From: an uncultured Christensenella sp.
GTDB lineage: Bacteria > Bacillota > Clostridia > Christensenellales > Borkfalkiaceae
Assembly: GCA_910586345.1 (NCBI GenBank)
Contig: CAJUHC010000002.1
Span: 83,194-123,525 of the forward strand
DNA length: 40,332 nt
Direction: 5' to 3'
Position 1 is the stretch's first letter, and each line of letters begins with the position of its first letter. A program made the position numbers and the translations under genes. Shown in pieces: positions 1-7,744 of this stretch. Below the pieces are notes generated by a model. The model worked only from the letters and a program-made list of their open reading frames with translations. It had not been told where the DNA came from and made no database searches.

Positions 1-769
1 GTTCGAGACGTTTCGGAACAATCGTATATCCGCAGCGCGTACCCGTAAACCCGGCAGTTTTCGAAAACGAACAAAATTCTATCGCACAGCTCTTTGCGCC
101 GTCTATCTGAAATATCGAGCGGGCAAGATTTTCGTCGGAAATAAAACACTCGTAAGCCGCGTCGTATAATATGACCGCGCCTTTCGCGTTTGCATAATCG
201 ACCCACTCTTTGAGCTGAGATTTCGTATACGCCGCTCCTGTCGGATTATTCGGCGAACAGATATATATTACGTCCGCATTTACATTATAATCGGGCGCGG
301 GCAGAAAACCGTTTTCATCAGTCGCATCCGCAAAAATCACCTTTCTTCCCGCCATTTCGTTCGTATCGACGTAAACGGGATAAACGGGGTCGGGAACGAG
401 AATAACGTTCTCTTTCGCGAAAATGTCGAGAATATTTCCCAAATCGGATTTCGCGCCGTCGGAAACGAAAATTTCATCGACGCCGAGTTCGACTCCGTTG
501 GTCCTGTAATACTCTCTTATGCTCTCCCTTAAAAAGTCGTAACCCTCGTAGGGTCCGTAACCTTTGAAAGTCTGCTGACGCGACATATCGTCCACAGCGC
601 CGTGCAGAGCCTCTATAACTGCGGGCGCAAGGGGCAGCGTAACGTCGCCTATACCGAGTTTCAGAATCTTTTTATCGGGATTGGCTTTTCTGTAATTTTC
701 CGTACGGTTTGCAACTTCTGCAAACAAGTAGCTTTCTTTTATGTTTTTAAAATTATTATTGAATTTCAT
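1..769 (-). CDS. dapL: LL-diaminopimelate aminotransferase, 3' end cut by window edge
   Basis: This PLP-dependent class I/II aminotransferase converts tetrahydrodipicolinate directly to LL-diaminopimelate, the one-step bypass of the succinylase and acetylase routes to lysine and peptidoglycan. About 256 codons are visible. I read MKFNNNFKNIKESYLFAEVA at the N-terminus, then KILKLGIGDVTLPL, the substrate-side FKGYGPYEGYDFLR, the PLP-contact motif SPNNPTGAAYTK and the Schiff-base lysine region FSKTAGFTGTRCG. These match DapL better than generic aspartate aminotransferases. The family is about 400 residues, so roughly 150 C-terminal residues lie outside the window. The start is 3 bases after the pyrG stop, so the two are probably co-transcribed and translationally coupled; I see no separate Shine-Dalgarno. 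dapF, the next pathway step, is nearby at 2.6-3.4 kb, which supports the assignment. Confidence 0.9.
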   Translation of the reverse strand, partial: MKFNNNFKNIKESYLFAEVANRTENYRKANPDKKILKLGIGDVTLPLAPAVIEALHGAVDDMSRQQTFKGYGPYEGYDFLRESIREYYRTNGVELGVDEIFVSDGAKSDLGNILDIFAKENVILVPDPVYPVYVDTNEMAGRKVIFADATDENGFLPAPDYNVNADVIYICSPNNPTGAAYTKSQLKEWVDYANAKGAVILYDAAYECFISDENLARSIFQIDGAKSCAIEFCSFSKTAGFTGTRCGYTIVPKRLE

Positions 770-772
770 AGT

Positions 773-2374
773 TTAACGTTTTTTAGAATATTTCACCGAC
801 GCCTTTATGAATTCGCGGAATACGGGGTGAGCGCTCTGCGGACGGGATTTGAATTCGGGATGGAACTGAACGCCGATATAGAAATCGTTAGCGGGGATTT
901 CCACGGCTTCCGCCAAAAGTCCGTCGGGAGAAGTGCCCGCGATTTTCATACCTGCCTTTTCTATTTCTTCGCGGTATTCGTTATTGAATTCGTATCTGTG
1001 GCGGTGACGTTCTGAAACTTCGTCCGCGCCGTAAGCCGTTCTCATAATATCTCCCAAAACTTTGCAAGGATACGCGCCTAAACGCATTGTACCGCCCATT
1101 TTAACTCCGTGCTGGTCGGGCATAAGGTCGATTACGCAATGTTTGGACTGGGGGTCGAATTCGGACGAATTCGCGTCTGCAAAACCTAAAACGTTTCTCG
1201 CATATTCGATAACAGCCGTCTGCATTCCCAAACATATTCCGAAATAAGGTACGTTTTTCTCGCGCGCGTATTTCGCGCAGAGTATCATACCCTCTATTCC
1301 CCTGTTGCCGAATCCGCCGGGGACGATAATTCCGTCAACTCCGCCGAGTTTCGTTTCGGCGTTTTTATCCGTCAATTCTTCCGTATCGACCCATTTTATT
1401 TCAACCTTGGCGCCGTTTTCGTATCCCGCGTGGGCGAGAGCCTCTGCGACCGAAAGATAAGCGTCGTGTAACTGAACGTACTTTCCGCACAGCGCGATTT
1501 TAACGGTCTTTTCTCGGGCGGCGATGCTTTGGAGCATCTTGTTCCACTCTGTCAAATCTATAACCCGCGGGTCGAGTTTCAGTCTCTTGCAGACTATTTC
1601 GGAAAAATTGCTCTCTTCGAGCATTATAGGACATTGATAAAGAACGGGCAAAGTAAGGTTTTCGATACAGCACTCGGGCTCGACGTTGCAGAACATCGCT
1701 ATCTTCGCCTTTACGTCTTTTGGCATCTGTTTGTCTACGCGCGCCATAATTATATCGGGAGTTATACCCATACCCTGCAATTCCTTAACGGAGTGCTGGG
1801 TGGGTTTCGATTTAAATTCTTCGGAACCGGAAATATACGGAACGAGAGTCACGTGAATAAAACAGCAGTTGTCCCTGCCTACTTCTCGCGCAACCTGACG
1901 TATTGCCTCGATAAAAGGCTGGCTCTCTATATCGCCTATGGTGCCGCCTATCTCTGTTATTACTACGTCGGCGTTGGAAGTCTTACCCACGTTGTATATA
2001 AACGTTTTGATTTCGTTCGTTACGTGCGGAATTACCTGAACAGTCTGACCGAGATATTCGCCGTTGCGCTCTTTGTTCAGAACGTTCCAATAAACCTTAC
2101 CCGTGGTAAGGTTAGAGTATTTATTCAGATTTTCGTCGATAAATCGCTCGTAATGTCCCAAATCGAGGTCGGTTTCGGCTCCGTCGTCCGTGACGAAAAC
2201 TTCGCCGTGCTGGAACGGACTCATAGTTCCGGGGTCGATATTTATATACGGGTCGAGCTTTTGGGAAGCGACCTTGTATCCCCTGCATTTTAAAAGTCTG
2301 CCGAGCGAAGCAGCCGTAATTCCCTTACCTAAACCCGACACCACGCCGCCTGTAACGAATATGTACTTTGTCAT
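773..2374 (-). CDS. pyrG: CTP synthase
   Basis: CTP synthase makes CTP from UTP, ATP and glutamine in the cytoplasm. The 533-residue length is normal for the family. The N-terminal synthetase domain opens with the P-loop TGGVVSGLGKGITAASL near residue 8 and carries LDPYINIDPGTMSPFQHGEV and the EIGGTIGDIES motif. The C-terminal class I glutamine amidotransferase domain has GGFGNRG, the nucleophile loop FGICLGMQ and the catalytic pair in FHPEFKSRP. The start ATG is preceded by AGGTG about 6 bases away. It has its own strong promoter at 2438-2466 and leads straight into dapL. A hairpin sits in the leader next to the ribosome binding site, but it has no U-tract, so I do not call it the reiterative-transcription attenuator known from Bacillus pyrG. 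Confidence 0.98.
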   Translation of the reverse strand: MTKYIFVTGGVVSGLGKGITAASLGRLLKCRGYKVASQKLDPYINIDPGTMSPFQHGEVFVTDDGAETDLDLGHYERFIDENLNKYSNLTTGKVYWNVLNKERNGEYLGQTVQVIPHVTNEIKTFIYNVGKTSNADVVITEIGGTIGDIESQPFIEAIRQVAREVGRDNCCFIHVTLVPYISGSEEFKSKPTQHSVKELQGMGITPDIIMARVDKQMPKDVKAKIAMFCNVEPECCIENLTLPVLYQCPIMLEESNFSEIVCKRLKLDPRVIDLTEWNKMLQSIAAREKTVKIALCGKYVQLHDAYLSVAEALAHAGYENGAKVEIKWVDTEELTDKNAETKLGGVDGIIVPGGFGNRGIEGMILCAKYAREKNVPYFGICLGMQTAVIEYARNVLGFADANSSEFDPQSKHCVIDLMPDQHGVKMGGTMRLGAYPCKVLGDIMRTAYGADEVSERHRHRYEFNNEYREEIEKAGMKIAGTSPDGLLAEAVEIPANDFYIGVQFHPEFKSRPQSAHPVFREFIKASVKYSKKR

Positions 2375-2389
2375 AAAACACCTGTCCGC

Positions 2390-2413
2390 GCGGAGACTGT
2401 TTTACGCTCCGCT
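2390..2413 (-). promoter_or_regulatory. hairpin in the pyrG leader
   Basis: The arms GCGGAG and CTCCGC, separated by about 11 bases, can form a hairpin in the 5' UTR just upstream of the AGGTG ribosome binding site. No U-run follows on the minus strand, so it is not an intrinsic terminator. A translational or stability role is only a possibility. Confidence 0.35.
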
Positions 2414-2437
2414 TTTTACTTTTGAATAATCTTTGAC

Positions 2438-2466
2438 ATTATATCATAAAGGCGGCATAATTGCAA
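2438..2466 (-). promoter_or_regulatory. SigA-type promoter of pyrG
   Basis: On the minus strand TTGCAA (2461-2466) and a perfect TATAAT (2438-2443) are separated by exactly 17 bases. The predicted start near 2431 gives a leader of about 57 nt. The same TTGCAA -35 box recurs in front of tilS and the SGNH operon. Confidence 0.75.
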
Positions 2467-2501
2467 GATTATACCGCCGAAATTTCATTTATTTTTATTT
2501 G

Positions 2502-2543
2502 CAAAAAACAGCCCGCCATTAAAAACCGCCGATGGCTTTTTTT
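2502..2543 (-). terminator. intrinsic terminator downstream of dapF
   Basis: On the minus strand the arms GCCAT and ATGGC (outer AGCC/GGCT possible) close a loop and are followed by TTTTTT after a short GGGCTG spacer. It lies directly after the dapF stop and before the pyrG promoter, separating the two transcription units. The stem is modest. Confidence 0.6.
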
Positions 2544-2560
2544 ATTCATATACGTCTTTA

Positions 2561-3394
2561 TTAAATTTCAATCTCGCCCGTAAAAACGAGCGTTGCCGGA
2601 CCCGTCATAAAAACAGTTTCGTCCGTATACTCGATTTTCAAGTCTCCGCCCAATAAACTTACGTTAATTTCTTCGCCCCTGCCGCAAAAGCCGTTTAGCA
2701 CCGCCGCAACCGCCGAAGCGCACGCGCCCGTTCCGCAGGCGTAAGTTTCTCCGCTTCCGCGTTCCCAGACACGCATTTTTATACTGTTACTGCCCGTGAC
2801 TTTTATAAACTCGGTATTGATTCTGTCTGGAAAAGCAGGGTGATTTTCGAATTTCTTTCCTACGCTTTCTATATCGAGTCCGTCGGGCTCGGAAAAGACG
2901 ACGCAGTGCGGGTTGCCCATAGAAACGAGCGTGACGTAATATATTTTTCCGTCGACGTCCAGAGGTTTATTTACAACCGTTTCGCTTACGAAAGCAGACG
3001 GAATCAGTTTCCCGTCAAGCACGGGCGCGCCCATATCGACTTTTACGGAAGAAACTTTTTTATCGCTTCCGAAAGAAAATTCAAGGGTCTTTATGCCCGA
3101 AAGAGTTTCAACCGTACAGATTTTATTTTTTACGTAGCCTAAATCGTAAGCGAGCTTCCCGACGCAACGTATTCCGTTTCCGCACATTCTGCCTTCGGAA
3201 CCGTCGGCGTTGAACATTCTCATTCTGCAATCGGCTTTATCCGAAGCGCAGAGAAGAATTATTCCGTCGCCTCCTATTCCGAAACGTCTGTCAGAAAGTT
3301 TTACCGCAAGCTTTCCGGGGTTCGGTATTTCGCCCTGCATACAGTCGAAATATATGTAATCGTTGCCTATGCCCTGCATTTTATAAAATTTCAT
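2561..3394 (-). CDS. dapF: diaminopimelate epimerase
   Basis: DapF converts LL-DAP to meso-DAP, the substrate of both lysine synthesis and the cell-wall ligase MurE. Its 277 residues are the usual family length. The start MKFYKMQGIGNDY is the expected N-terminus. The two catalytic cysteines are present in the paired motifs SEGRMCGNGIRC and ETYACGTGACAS, in the two pseudo-symmetric halves of the enzyme. The best Shine-Dalgarno (AAGGAG) lies about 16 bases upstream of the ATG, farther than usual, but there is no in-frame alternative start between them. The gene is divergent from the ECF sigma factor gene and ends in its own terminator. With dapL it supplies the last steps to meso-DAP. Confidence 0.97.
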   Translation of the reverse strand: MKFYKMQGIGNDYIYFDCMQGEIPNPGKLAVKLSDRRFGIGGDGIILLCASDKADCRMRMFNADGSEGRMCGNGIRCVGKLAYDLGYVKNKICTVETLSGIKTLEFSFGSDKKVSSVKVDMGAPVLDGKLIPSAFVSETVVNKPLDVDGKIYYVTLVSMGNPHCVVFSEPDGLDIESVGKKFENHPAFPDRINTEFIKVTGSNSIKMRVWERGSGETYACGTGACASAVAAVLNGFCGRGEEINVSLLGGDLKIEYTDETVFMTGPATLVFTGEIEI

Positions 3395-3439
3395 TTTATT
3401 AAAACCGCTGCTCCTTATAATTTAATTTTAACATTTCTA

Positions 3440-3468
3440 TTGACAAAACGCAACAAATATTACAAAAT
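3440..3468 (+). promoter_or_regulatory. candidate promoter of the ECF sigma operon
   Basis: A perfect TTGACA (3440-3445) is followed after 17 bases by CAAAAT (3463-3468), a 4/6 match to the -10 box. It coincides with the TTG that would otherwise extend the sigma-factor ORF, which argues for starting translation at the ATG at 3479. The leader would be only a few bases long. Confidence 0.4.
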
Positions 3469-3478
3469 AAAGATACTT

Positions 3479-4027
3479 ATGATACACGGCGGCGAGGAAA
3501 AACTTAATAATTTGATTTCCGCCGTTGCGGACGGACACGCGGAATGTCTTGACGGAATATACGAAATCGCGGGAGGACGTATGCTCGCCGTGGCGGCAAG
3601 CGTTGCGGGAAAAGACAATGCGGAAGATATTCTGCACGACAGTTTCATAAAAATCGCACGGTTTGCGGGAAAATACAAAAAAGGAACGAACGCTTACGCC
3701 TGGCTTACTAAAATAGTACGCAATACCGCGCTTGATTTCGTTCGCTCGAAAAAGGCGCGGACCGAAGTAAGTTCGGAAGAATTTTATTCGCTTTCCTCGC
3801 TCGACTATTCGCCCGAGAAACGGGAAAACGCCATTATGCTCGAAACGGCGATAGCAAAACTCGAACCCGACGAGAAAAAAGTAATATATTACCGATATTA
3901 TCTCGATTTGAGTATAAGAGATATTGCAAAGCAGATGAAATGCGGAAAATCCTCGGCTCAGAGATTGGCGGAACGCGCCGAGCGCAAACTCAAAAATTTC
4001 CTCGACGGCGGGACAAACGAACGGTAA
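3479..4027 (+). CDS. ECF-type (sigma-70 family) RNA polymerase sigma factor
   Basis: This small alternative sigma factor would direct RNA polymerase to a stress or envelope regulon. From the ATG at 3479 it is 182 residues, a typical ECF size. Region 2 is visible as DNAEDILHDSFIKIARF followed by AYAWLTKIVRNTALDFVR (core binding and -10 recognition). Region 4 is visible as LEPDEKKVIYYRYYLDLS, then the helix-turn-helix IRDIAKQMKCGKSSAQRLAE. The reading frame stays open to a TTG at 3440, but that TTG is the first base of a TTGACA box, so I prefer 3479. It starts a plus-strand cassette with a one-pass membrane protein and a vWA lipoprotein, which suggests control by an anti-sigma factor. The ECF subgroup cannot be assigned by eye. 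Confidence 0.9.
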   Translation: MIHGGEEKLNNLISAVADGHAECLDGIYEIAGGRMLAVAASVAGKDNAEDILHDSFIKIARFAGKYKKGTNAYAWLTKIVRNTALDFVRSKKARTEVSSEEFYSLSSLDYSPEKRENAIMLETAIAKLEPDEKKVIYYRYYLDLSIRDIAKQMKCGKSSAQRLAERAERKLKNFLDGGTNER

Positions 4028-4048
4028 ATTTCGTTTTAAAGGTAAAAG

Positions 4049-4729
4049 ATGAAAGACGACAGACTTGAAAAACAATTCGCGGAATATTTCGAAAACGTAA
4101 ATACTCCCTGCAACATAACCGCAGACGCGAAAAAATACGTAAAACCTAAGAACGCGTATAAACCGACGTTGGTTAAATTCCTATGCGCGGCGGCAAGTTT
4201 TGCACTGGTTTTGACCGTTTCTCTTACGGTATTTTTCAACGTGCGCTTTTCGCCGTCAGACAACCTGGCTCCCGAAGGCGGACGCATTTCTTACTATGAA
4301 GAAACCGAACTCTCTTATATTCAAACCGACGTTTACGGTGTTTCGAAAATAGACCCCTCTCTCAATTTCATAAAAAATCTCGCTTACGGCGGAGCAAACG
4401 TGAAAGATTGCGAAGTCGGATACCGCGACGGAAATCTCGCGATAGTCAAAACCGAAATAAGTATGCTACACAGTCTTTCCCGTTACGACGCCGAAATATT
4501 CGTAGAGTTCACAGACGTGAATTCGGTTTATTCCCCGCTTAAAGATTACAGGGAAGGAACCGTCGGCAAATACCGTGACGTCGATTATTATCTCACGCGC
4601 GAAACCTCTGAAAACGGAGAGCCCGTGAACAAACTGCATTTCGTTTACGGCGGAACGAAGTATTATTTCCGCGTGGCTTCAGCCGATGAAAACTCCTATA
4701 TAAAATGTCTTGAAATGATAATAAAATAA
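4049..4729 (+). CDS. single-pass membrane protein, probable anti-sigma factor
   Basis: This 226-residue protein has a hydrophilic N-terminus of about 40 residues, one transmembrane segment at residues 42-64 (VKFLCAAASFALVLTVSLTV and following) and an outside domain of about 160 residues. I recognise no named family. The layout of a short cytoplasmic part, one membrane span and an external sensor domain, directly downstream of an ECF sigma gene, is that of anti-sigma factors; this is inference from context. The HxxxCxxC zinc motif of ZAS-type anti-sigma factors is absent; the only N-terminal cysteine is residue 21. It begins 21 bases after the sigma stop with a weak AAAGG ribosome binding site, so the two are almost certainly co-transcribed. 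The external domain ends in a tyrosine-rich stretch including GGTKYYFRVA. Confidence 0.65.
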   Translation: MKDDRLEKQFAEYFENVNTPCNITADAKKYVKPKNAYKPTLVKFLCAAASFALVLTVSLTVFFNVRFSPSDNLAPEGGRISYYEETELSYIQTDVYGVSKIDPSLNFIKNLAYGGANVKDCEVGYRDGNLAIVKTEISMLHSLSRYDAEIFVEFTDVNSVYSPLKDYREGTVGKYRDVDYYLTRETSENGEPVNKLHFVYGGTKYYFRVASADENSYIKCLEMIIK

Positions 4730-4798
4730 TTTTTCAAAAAGACGGGACAAAAGCGTATTTTAATTCGTTTTAATAACAAAACAAAACGAGGTGACGAT

Positions 4799-6301
4799 AT
4801 GAAAAAACTTTTTATGCTCGCTACGCTTGCAGGCACGGTATCCTGCTTATGCTTATCCTCTTGCGGAGCTTACTTCGGCGACGGTAAATACGAACACGCG
4901 CCGGACGGGTTCTTTTCCGACGGAAATTACAAATACGACGAAATACTCGAACAGGATTTTTGCGAAGTTTCAGAAACCCCCTCTTCCTATTTTTCTCTCG
5001 ACAGAAATACGGCGGGCTATTCGCTCGTACGCTCGCAGATTGAAAACGGTTATAAAATTTCCGCAAATTCGGTACGCATAGAAGAAATACTAAATTACTT
5101 CGATTACGACTTCCCCGCGCCCGAGGAAAAAGCTGTCGGCGTTTCTTCTTATCTTTCCTCCTGTCCCTGGAACGAAGACAACAAGCTTATGCTCGTCGGA
5201 TTGAAAACGAAATATTTCGATTTGGGCGACGTAGACGCCAACTACGTATTCCTTGTGGACGTTTCCGGGTCTATGTCGGGAGATACGAGATTAGGACTTG
5301 CGAAAAAAGGACTGAACTATCTGACCGACGGACTCGGAAACAACGACAGAGTTTCGATTGTTACTTATGCAAGCGGAGTCAAGACGGTACTCGACGGAGG
5401 CAGATGCACTGACAACGGCAAACTGGAAATCAGAAATAAAATTTCCTCTCTTACCGCGAGGGGCGCGACGAACGGCGGAGACGGTTTGGAACGCGCTTAT
5501 AAAATAGCCGAAAAACATTTTATAGAAGGCGGAAACAACAGAGTTATAATTATCTCCGACGGCGATTTCAACGTCGGTATGAACAACAAAGAACAACTGA
5601 AAGAATTTATTCAGCAAAAAGCGGAAAGCGGAGTTTATCTGTCCGTTATCGGAGTCGGTATGGGCAATATGCGCGATGATATTTTAGAAACTCTCGCAAC
5701 TTGCGGAAACGGAAACTACGCTTACTTAGATAACGAAACGGAAGCGCGAAAAGTGTTCTCCGAAGAGCTCGGAGGAACTTTAAAAACAGTTGCAAAGGAC
5801 GCGAAAGCTTGCGTGACTTTTACCGAAAACGTTGAAAAATACAGGCTTATCGGATACGATACGAAAATTATTTCGGAGGACGATTTTAATAACGAAGATG
5901 CCGACACGGGCGAACTCGGAAGCAATCTTTGCGTAACAGCGCTTTACGAACTCGTACTTTCCGAAAACAGCGGGGAAAACGGTTCGGATAAGTTAGCGCA
6001 AACCGAAGTCAGATACAAAGACGTAACAGGAGATGCCGAAATTAACGACAGCGTTTCCTGCGTAATCAACCTCTCCTCTCCCTCTTCCGACGACTTGAAC
6101 TTTATAAGCTGCGTCGCGGAATTCGGACTTATATTGAGAAATTCCAAATACAAGGGAACCGCTTCGATAAATTCGGTCCTCGAACGGCTCGAAAGTCTCG
6201 GCGGATATATTTCGGGCGACGTATACAAACAGGAATTCGTAACGCTCGTCGGTAAAGCTTCAGAAAGCGGATACTATGAAAACGCAGAGGAAAACACTTA
6301 A
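4799..6301 (+). CDS. von Willebrand factor A domain lipoprotein (YfbK-like)
   Basis: This 500-residue protein has a lipoprotein signal (MKKLFMLATLAG, lipobox LSS-C with C22), so it should be anchored on the outer face of the membrane. The order resembles the YfbK family: an N-terminal segment containing YSLVRSQIENGYKISANSVR and the following EILNYF, then a vWA domain with an intact MIDAS motif DVSGSMS at residues 154-160, then a C-terminal YfbK-type region ending near residue 490. vWA domains bind metal and mediate protein contacts; no enzyme motif is seen. The ribosome binding site GAGGTG is well placed. It follows the anti-sigma candidate by 69 bases and ends at a terminator shared with purA. 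The position suggests an envelope-stress effector or sensor within the sigma cassette, which is inference. Confidence 0.85.
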   Translation: MKKLFMLATLAGTVSCLCLSSCGAYFGDGKYEHAPDGFFSDGNYKYDEILEQDFCEVSETPSSYFSLDRNTAGYSLVRSQIENGYKISANSVRIEEILNYFDYDFPAPEEKAVGVSSYLSSCPWNEDNKLMLVGLKTKYFDLGDVDANYVFLVDVSGSMSGDTRLGLAKKGLNYLTDGLGNNDRVSIVTYASGVKTVLDGGRCTDNGKLEIRNKISSLTARGATNGGDGLERAYKIAEKHFIEGGNNRVIIISDGDFNVGMNNKEQLKEFIQQKAESGVYLSVIGVGMGNMRDDILETLATCGNGNYAYLDNETEARKVFSEELGGTLKTVAKDAKACVTFTENVEKYRLIGYDTKIISEDDFNNEDADTGELGSNLCVTALYELVLSENSGENGSDKLAQTEVRYKDVTGDAEINDSVSCVINLSSPSSDDLNFISCVAEFGLILRNSKYKGTASINSVLERLESLGGYISGDVYKQEFVTLVGKASESGYYENAEENT

Positions 6302-6353
6302 CTTTTAACTATGAAGTCGAAAACAGAAACGGAATAAAGTTTTAAAGAAATTT

Positions 6354-6386
6354 AAAAAGCCGTGCGGTTTTAACCGCACGGTTTTT
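6354..6386. terminator. bidirectional terminator between vWA gene and purA
   Basis: A near-perfect hairpin CCGTGCGGTT/AACCGCACGG (6360-6381) has TTTTT on the plus side (6382-6386) and TTTTT on the minus side (6358-6354). It ends both convergent transcripts. Confidence 0.9.
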
Positions 6387-6390
6387 ATTA

Positions 6391-7671
6391 TCAATACATT
6401 TTTATATAAGCGTCGCGTTCTGCGCCTACGGACACATACTTTATTTTACAGTTGCAAAGCTTTTCCAGAAGACGGATATAATCGAGCGCCTCTTTCGGCA
6501 AATCCTCCGCCTTTCGGCAACCCGATAAATCGCAGTGCCAGCCCTTTACCTTTTCGAACACAGGCTCGCACCCGTCGAGCACGTCCGTGAAAGGGAATTC
6601 GTCTATTCTTTCACCGTTTAACATATAGTGCGTACAGATTTCTATTTCTTCGAAACCGTCAAGAACGTCGAGTTTCGTCAGCGCGATTTCGTCAGCGCCC
6701 TGACAGCGTATACCGTAGCGCGAAGCCACTGCGTCGAAAGGACCGACTCTTCTCGGTCTGCCGGTAGCCGCGCCGTATTCTCCGCCGAGTTCGCGCAGTT
6801 TTTCCGCCTTTTCACCGAAGTATTCACAGGTGAAAGGTCCGGCGCCGACACAGCTCGAATAAGCTTTCATTATTCCTATTGAATTATCGAGTTTTAAATT
6901 CGGAACCCCGGCGCCTATCGGTGCGTATGCGGCTATGGTAGACGATGAGGAAGTATAAGGAACGATGCCGTAATCTATGTCGCGGAGCGCGCCGAGCTGA
7001 GCTTCGAACATAATATTCTTGCCTGCCTTGTTTGCCGCGTTGAGATAAAGTCCCGTATCGGTAACGTAATCCGCAAGAACTTTACCGTAAGTTTCGAAAT
7101 ATTCTATCATTTCCTCAACGGTTACGGGTTCGAAGCCGTAAGCTTTGATTGTCATATTCTTCCAGGCGACTATATCGGGAAGACGCTTATATAAAAGTCC
7201 GGTATTTAAAAGCTCTCCCATACGGAACGCTTTTTTCATATATTTATCCGCGTATACGGGAGCTATTCCGCGGCGAGTCGAACCGTAGGGTTTGCCTGTC
7301 GCCTTGGTAAGTCTGTCCTCTTCCATAATATCCTGCAATACGTTGTACGGCATAGTTATAATGGCTTTGTCGCTTATTTTAAGATTTGCGGGCGAGATTG
7401 CGATTCCGCCTTCGCGCAGTTTTTCGATTTCGCCGCAAAGGTGTTTTAAATCGATAACCATACCCGGACCCATAACGTTCACTACGTCGTCGCGGAGAAT
7501 ACCCGACGGAAGCAGATTCAGAACGAATCTTCCTCTGTCGTTTATTACCGTGTGACCTGCGTTGTTTCCGCCCTGATAACGGCATACGACGTCGAAATCC
7601 CGTGAAAGCAGGTCAACCATTCTGCCCTTGCCTTCGTCGCCCCAGTTAATTCCACAGATACTTGTAAGCAT
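6391..7671 (-). CDS. purA: adenylosuccinate synthetase
   Basis: PurA catalyses the GTP-dependent joining of IMP and aspartate, the first committed step to AMP. Its 426 residues are standard. The N-terminal GTP loop GINWGDEGKGR is at residues 7-17, followed by the IMP-binding YQGGNNAGHTV. The GSTRRGIAP and ATGRPRRVGPFDA motifs and C-terminal KLDVLDG, part of the GTP-binding region, are all present. The start is set by AGGGAG six bases upstream. A very good promoter lies in the gap after the ClC gene, with no terminator between them, so it can be read from its own promoter and possibly by read-through. It converges on the vWA gene. Confidence 0.98.
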   Translation of the reverse strand: MLTSICGINWGDEGKGRMVDLLSRDFDVVCRYQGGNNAGHTVINDRGRFVLNLLPSGILRDDVVNVMGPGMVIDLKHLCGEIEKLREGGIAISPANLKISDKAIITMPYNVLQDIMEEDRLTKATGKPYGSTRRGIAPVYADKYMKKAFRMGELLNTGLLYKRLPDIVAWKNMTIKAYGFEPVTVEEMIEYFETYGKVLADYVTDTGLYLNAANKAGKNIMFEAQLGALRDIDYGIVPYTSSSSTIAAYAPIGAGVPNLKLDNSIGIMKAYSSCVGAGPFTCEYFGEKAEKLRELGGEYGAATGRPRRVGPFDAVASRYGIRCQGADEIALTKLDVLDGFEEIEICTHYMLNGERIDEFPFTDVLDGCEPVFEKVKGWHCDLSGCRKAEDLPKEALDYIRLLEKLCNCKIKYVSVGAERDAYIKMY

Positions 7672-7712
7672 ATATTTCTCCCTTGCGGTTTTTTTGCTAA
7701 TCGTACTTAAAT

Positions 7713-7741
7713 ATTATAGTTTATCTTATCATAATAGTCAA
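7713..7741 (-). promoter_or_regulatory. SigA-type promoter of purA
   Basis: On the minus strand TTGACT (7736-7741) and TATAAT (7713-7718) are 17 bases apart. The -35 box starts 3 bases after the stop codon of the upstream ClC gene. The predicted start near 7706 gives a leader of about 35 nt. Confidence 0.8.
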
Positions 7742-7744
7742 GCA

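Noticed and set aside
3440..3478. TTG start extending the ECF sigma factor by 13 residues
   Set aside because: The TTG is the first part of a TTGACA promoter box and no ribosome site precedes it.
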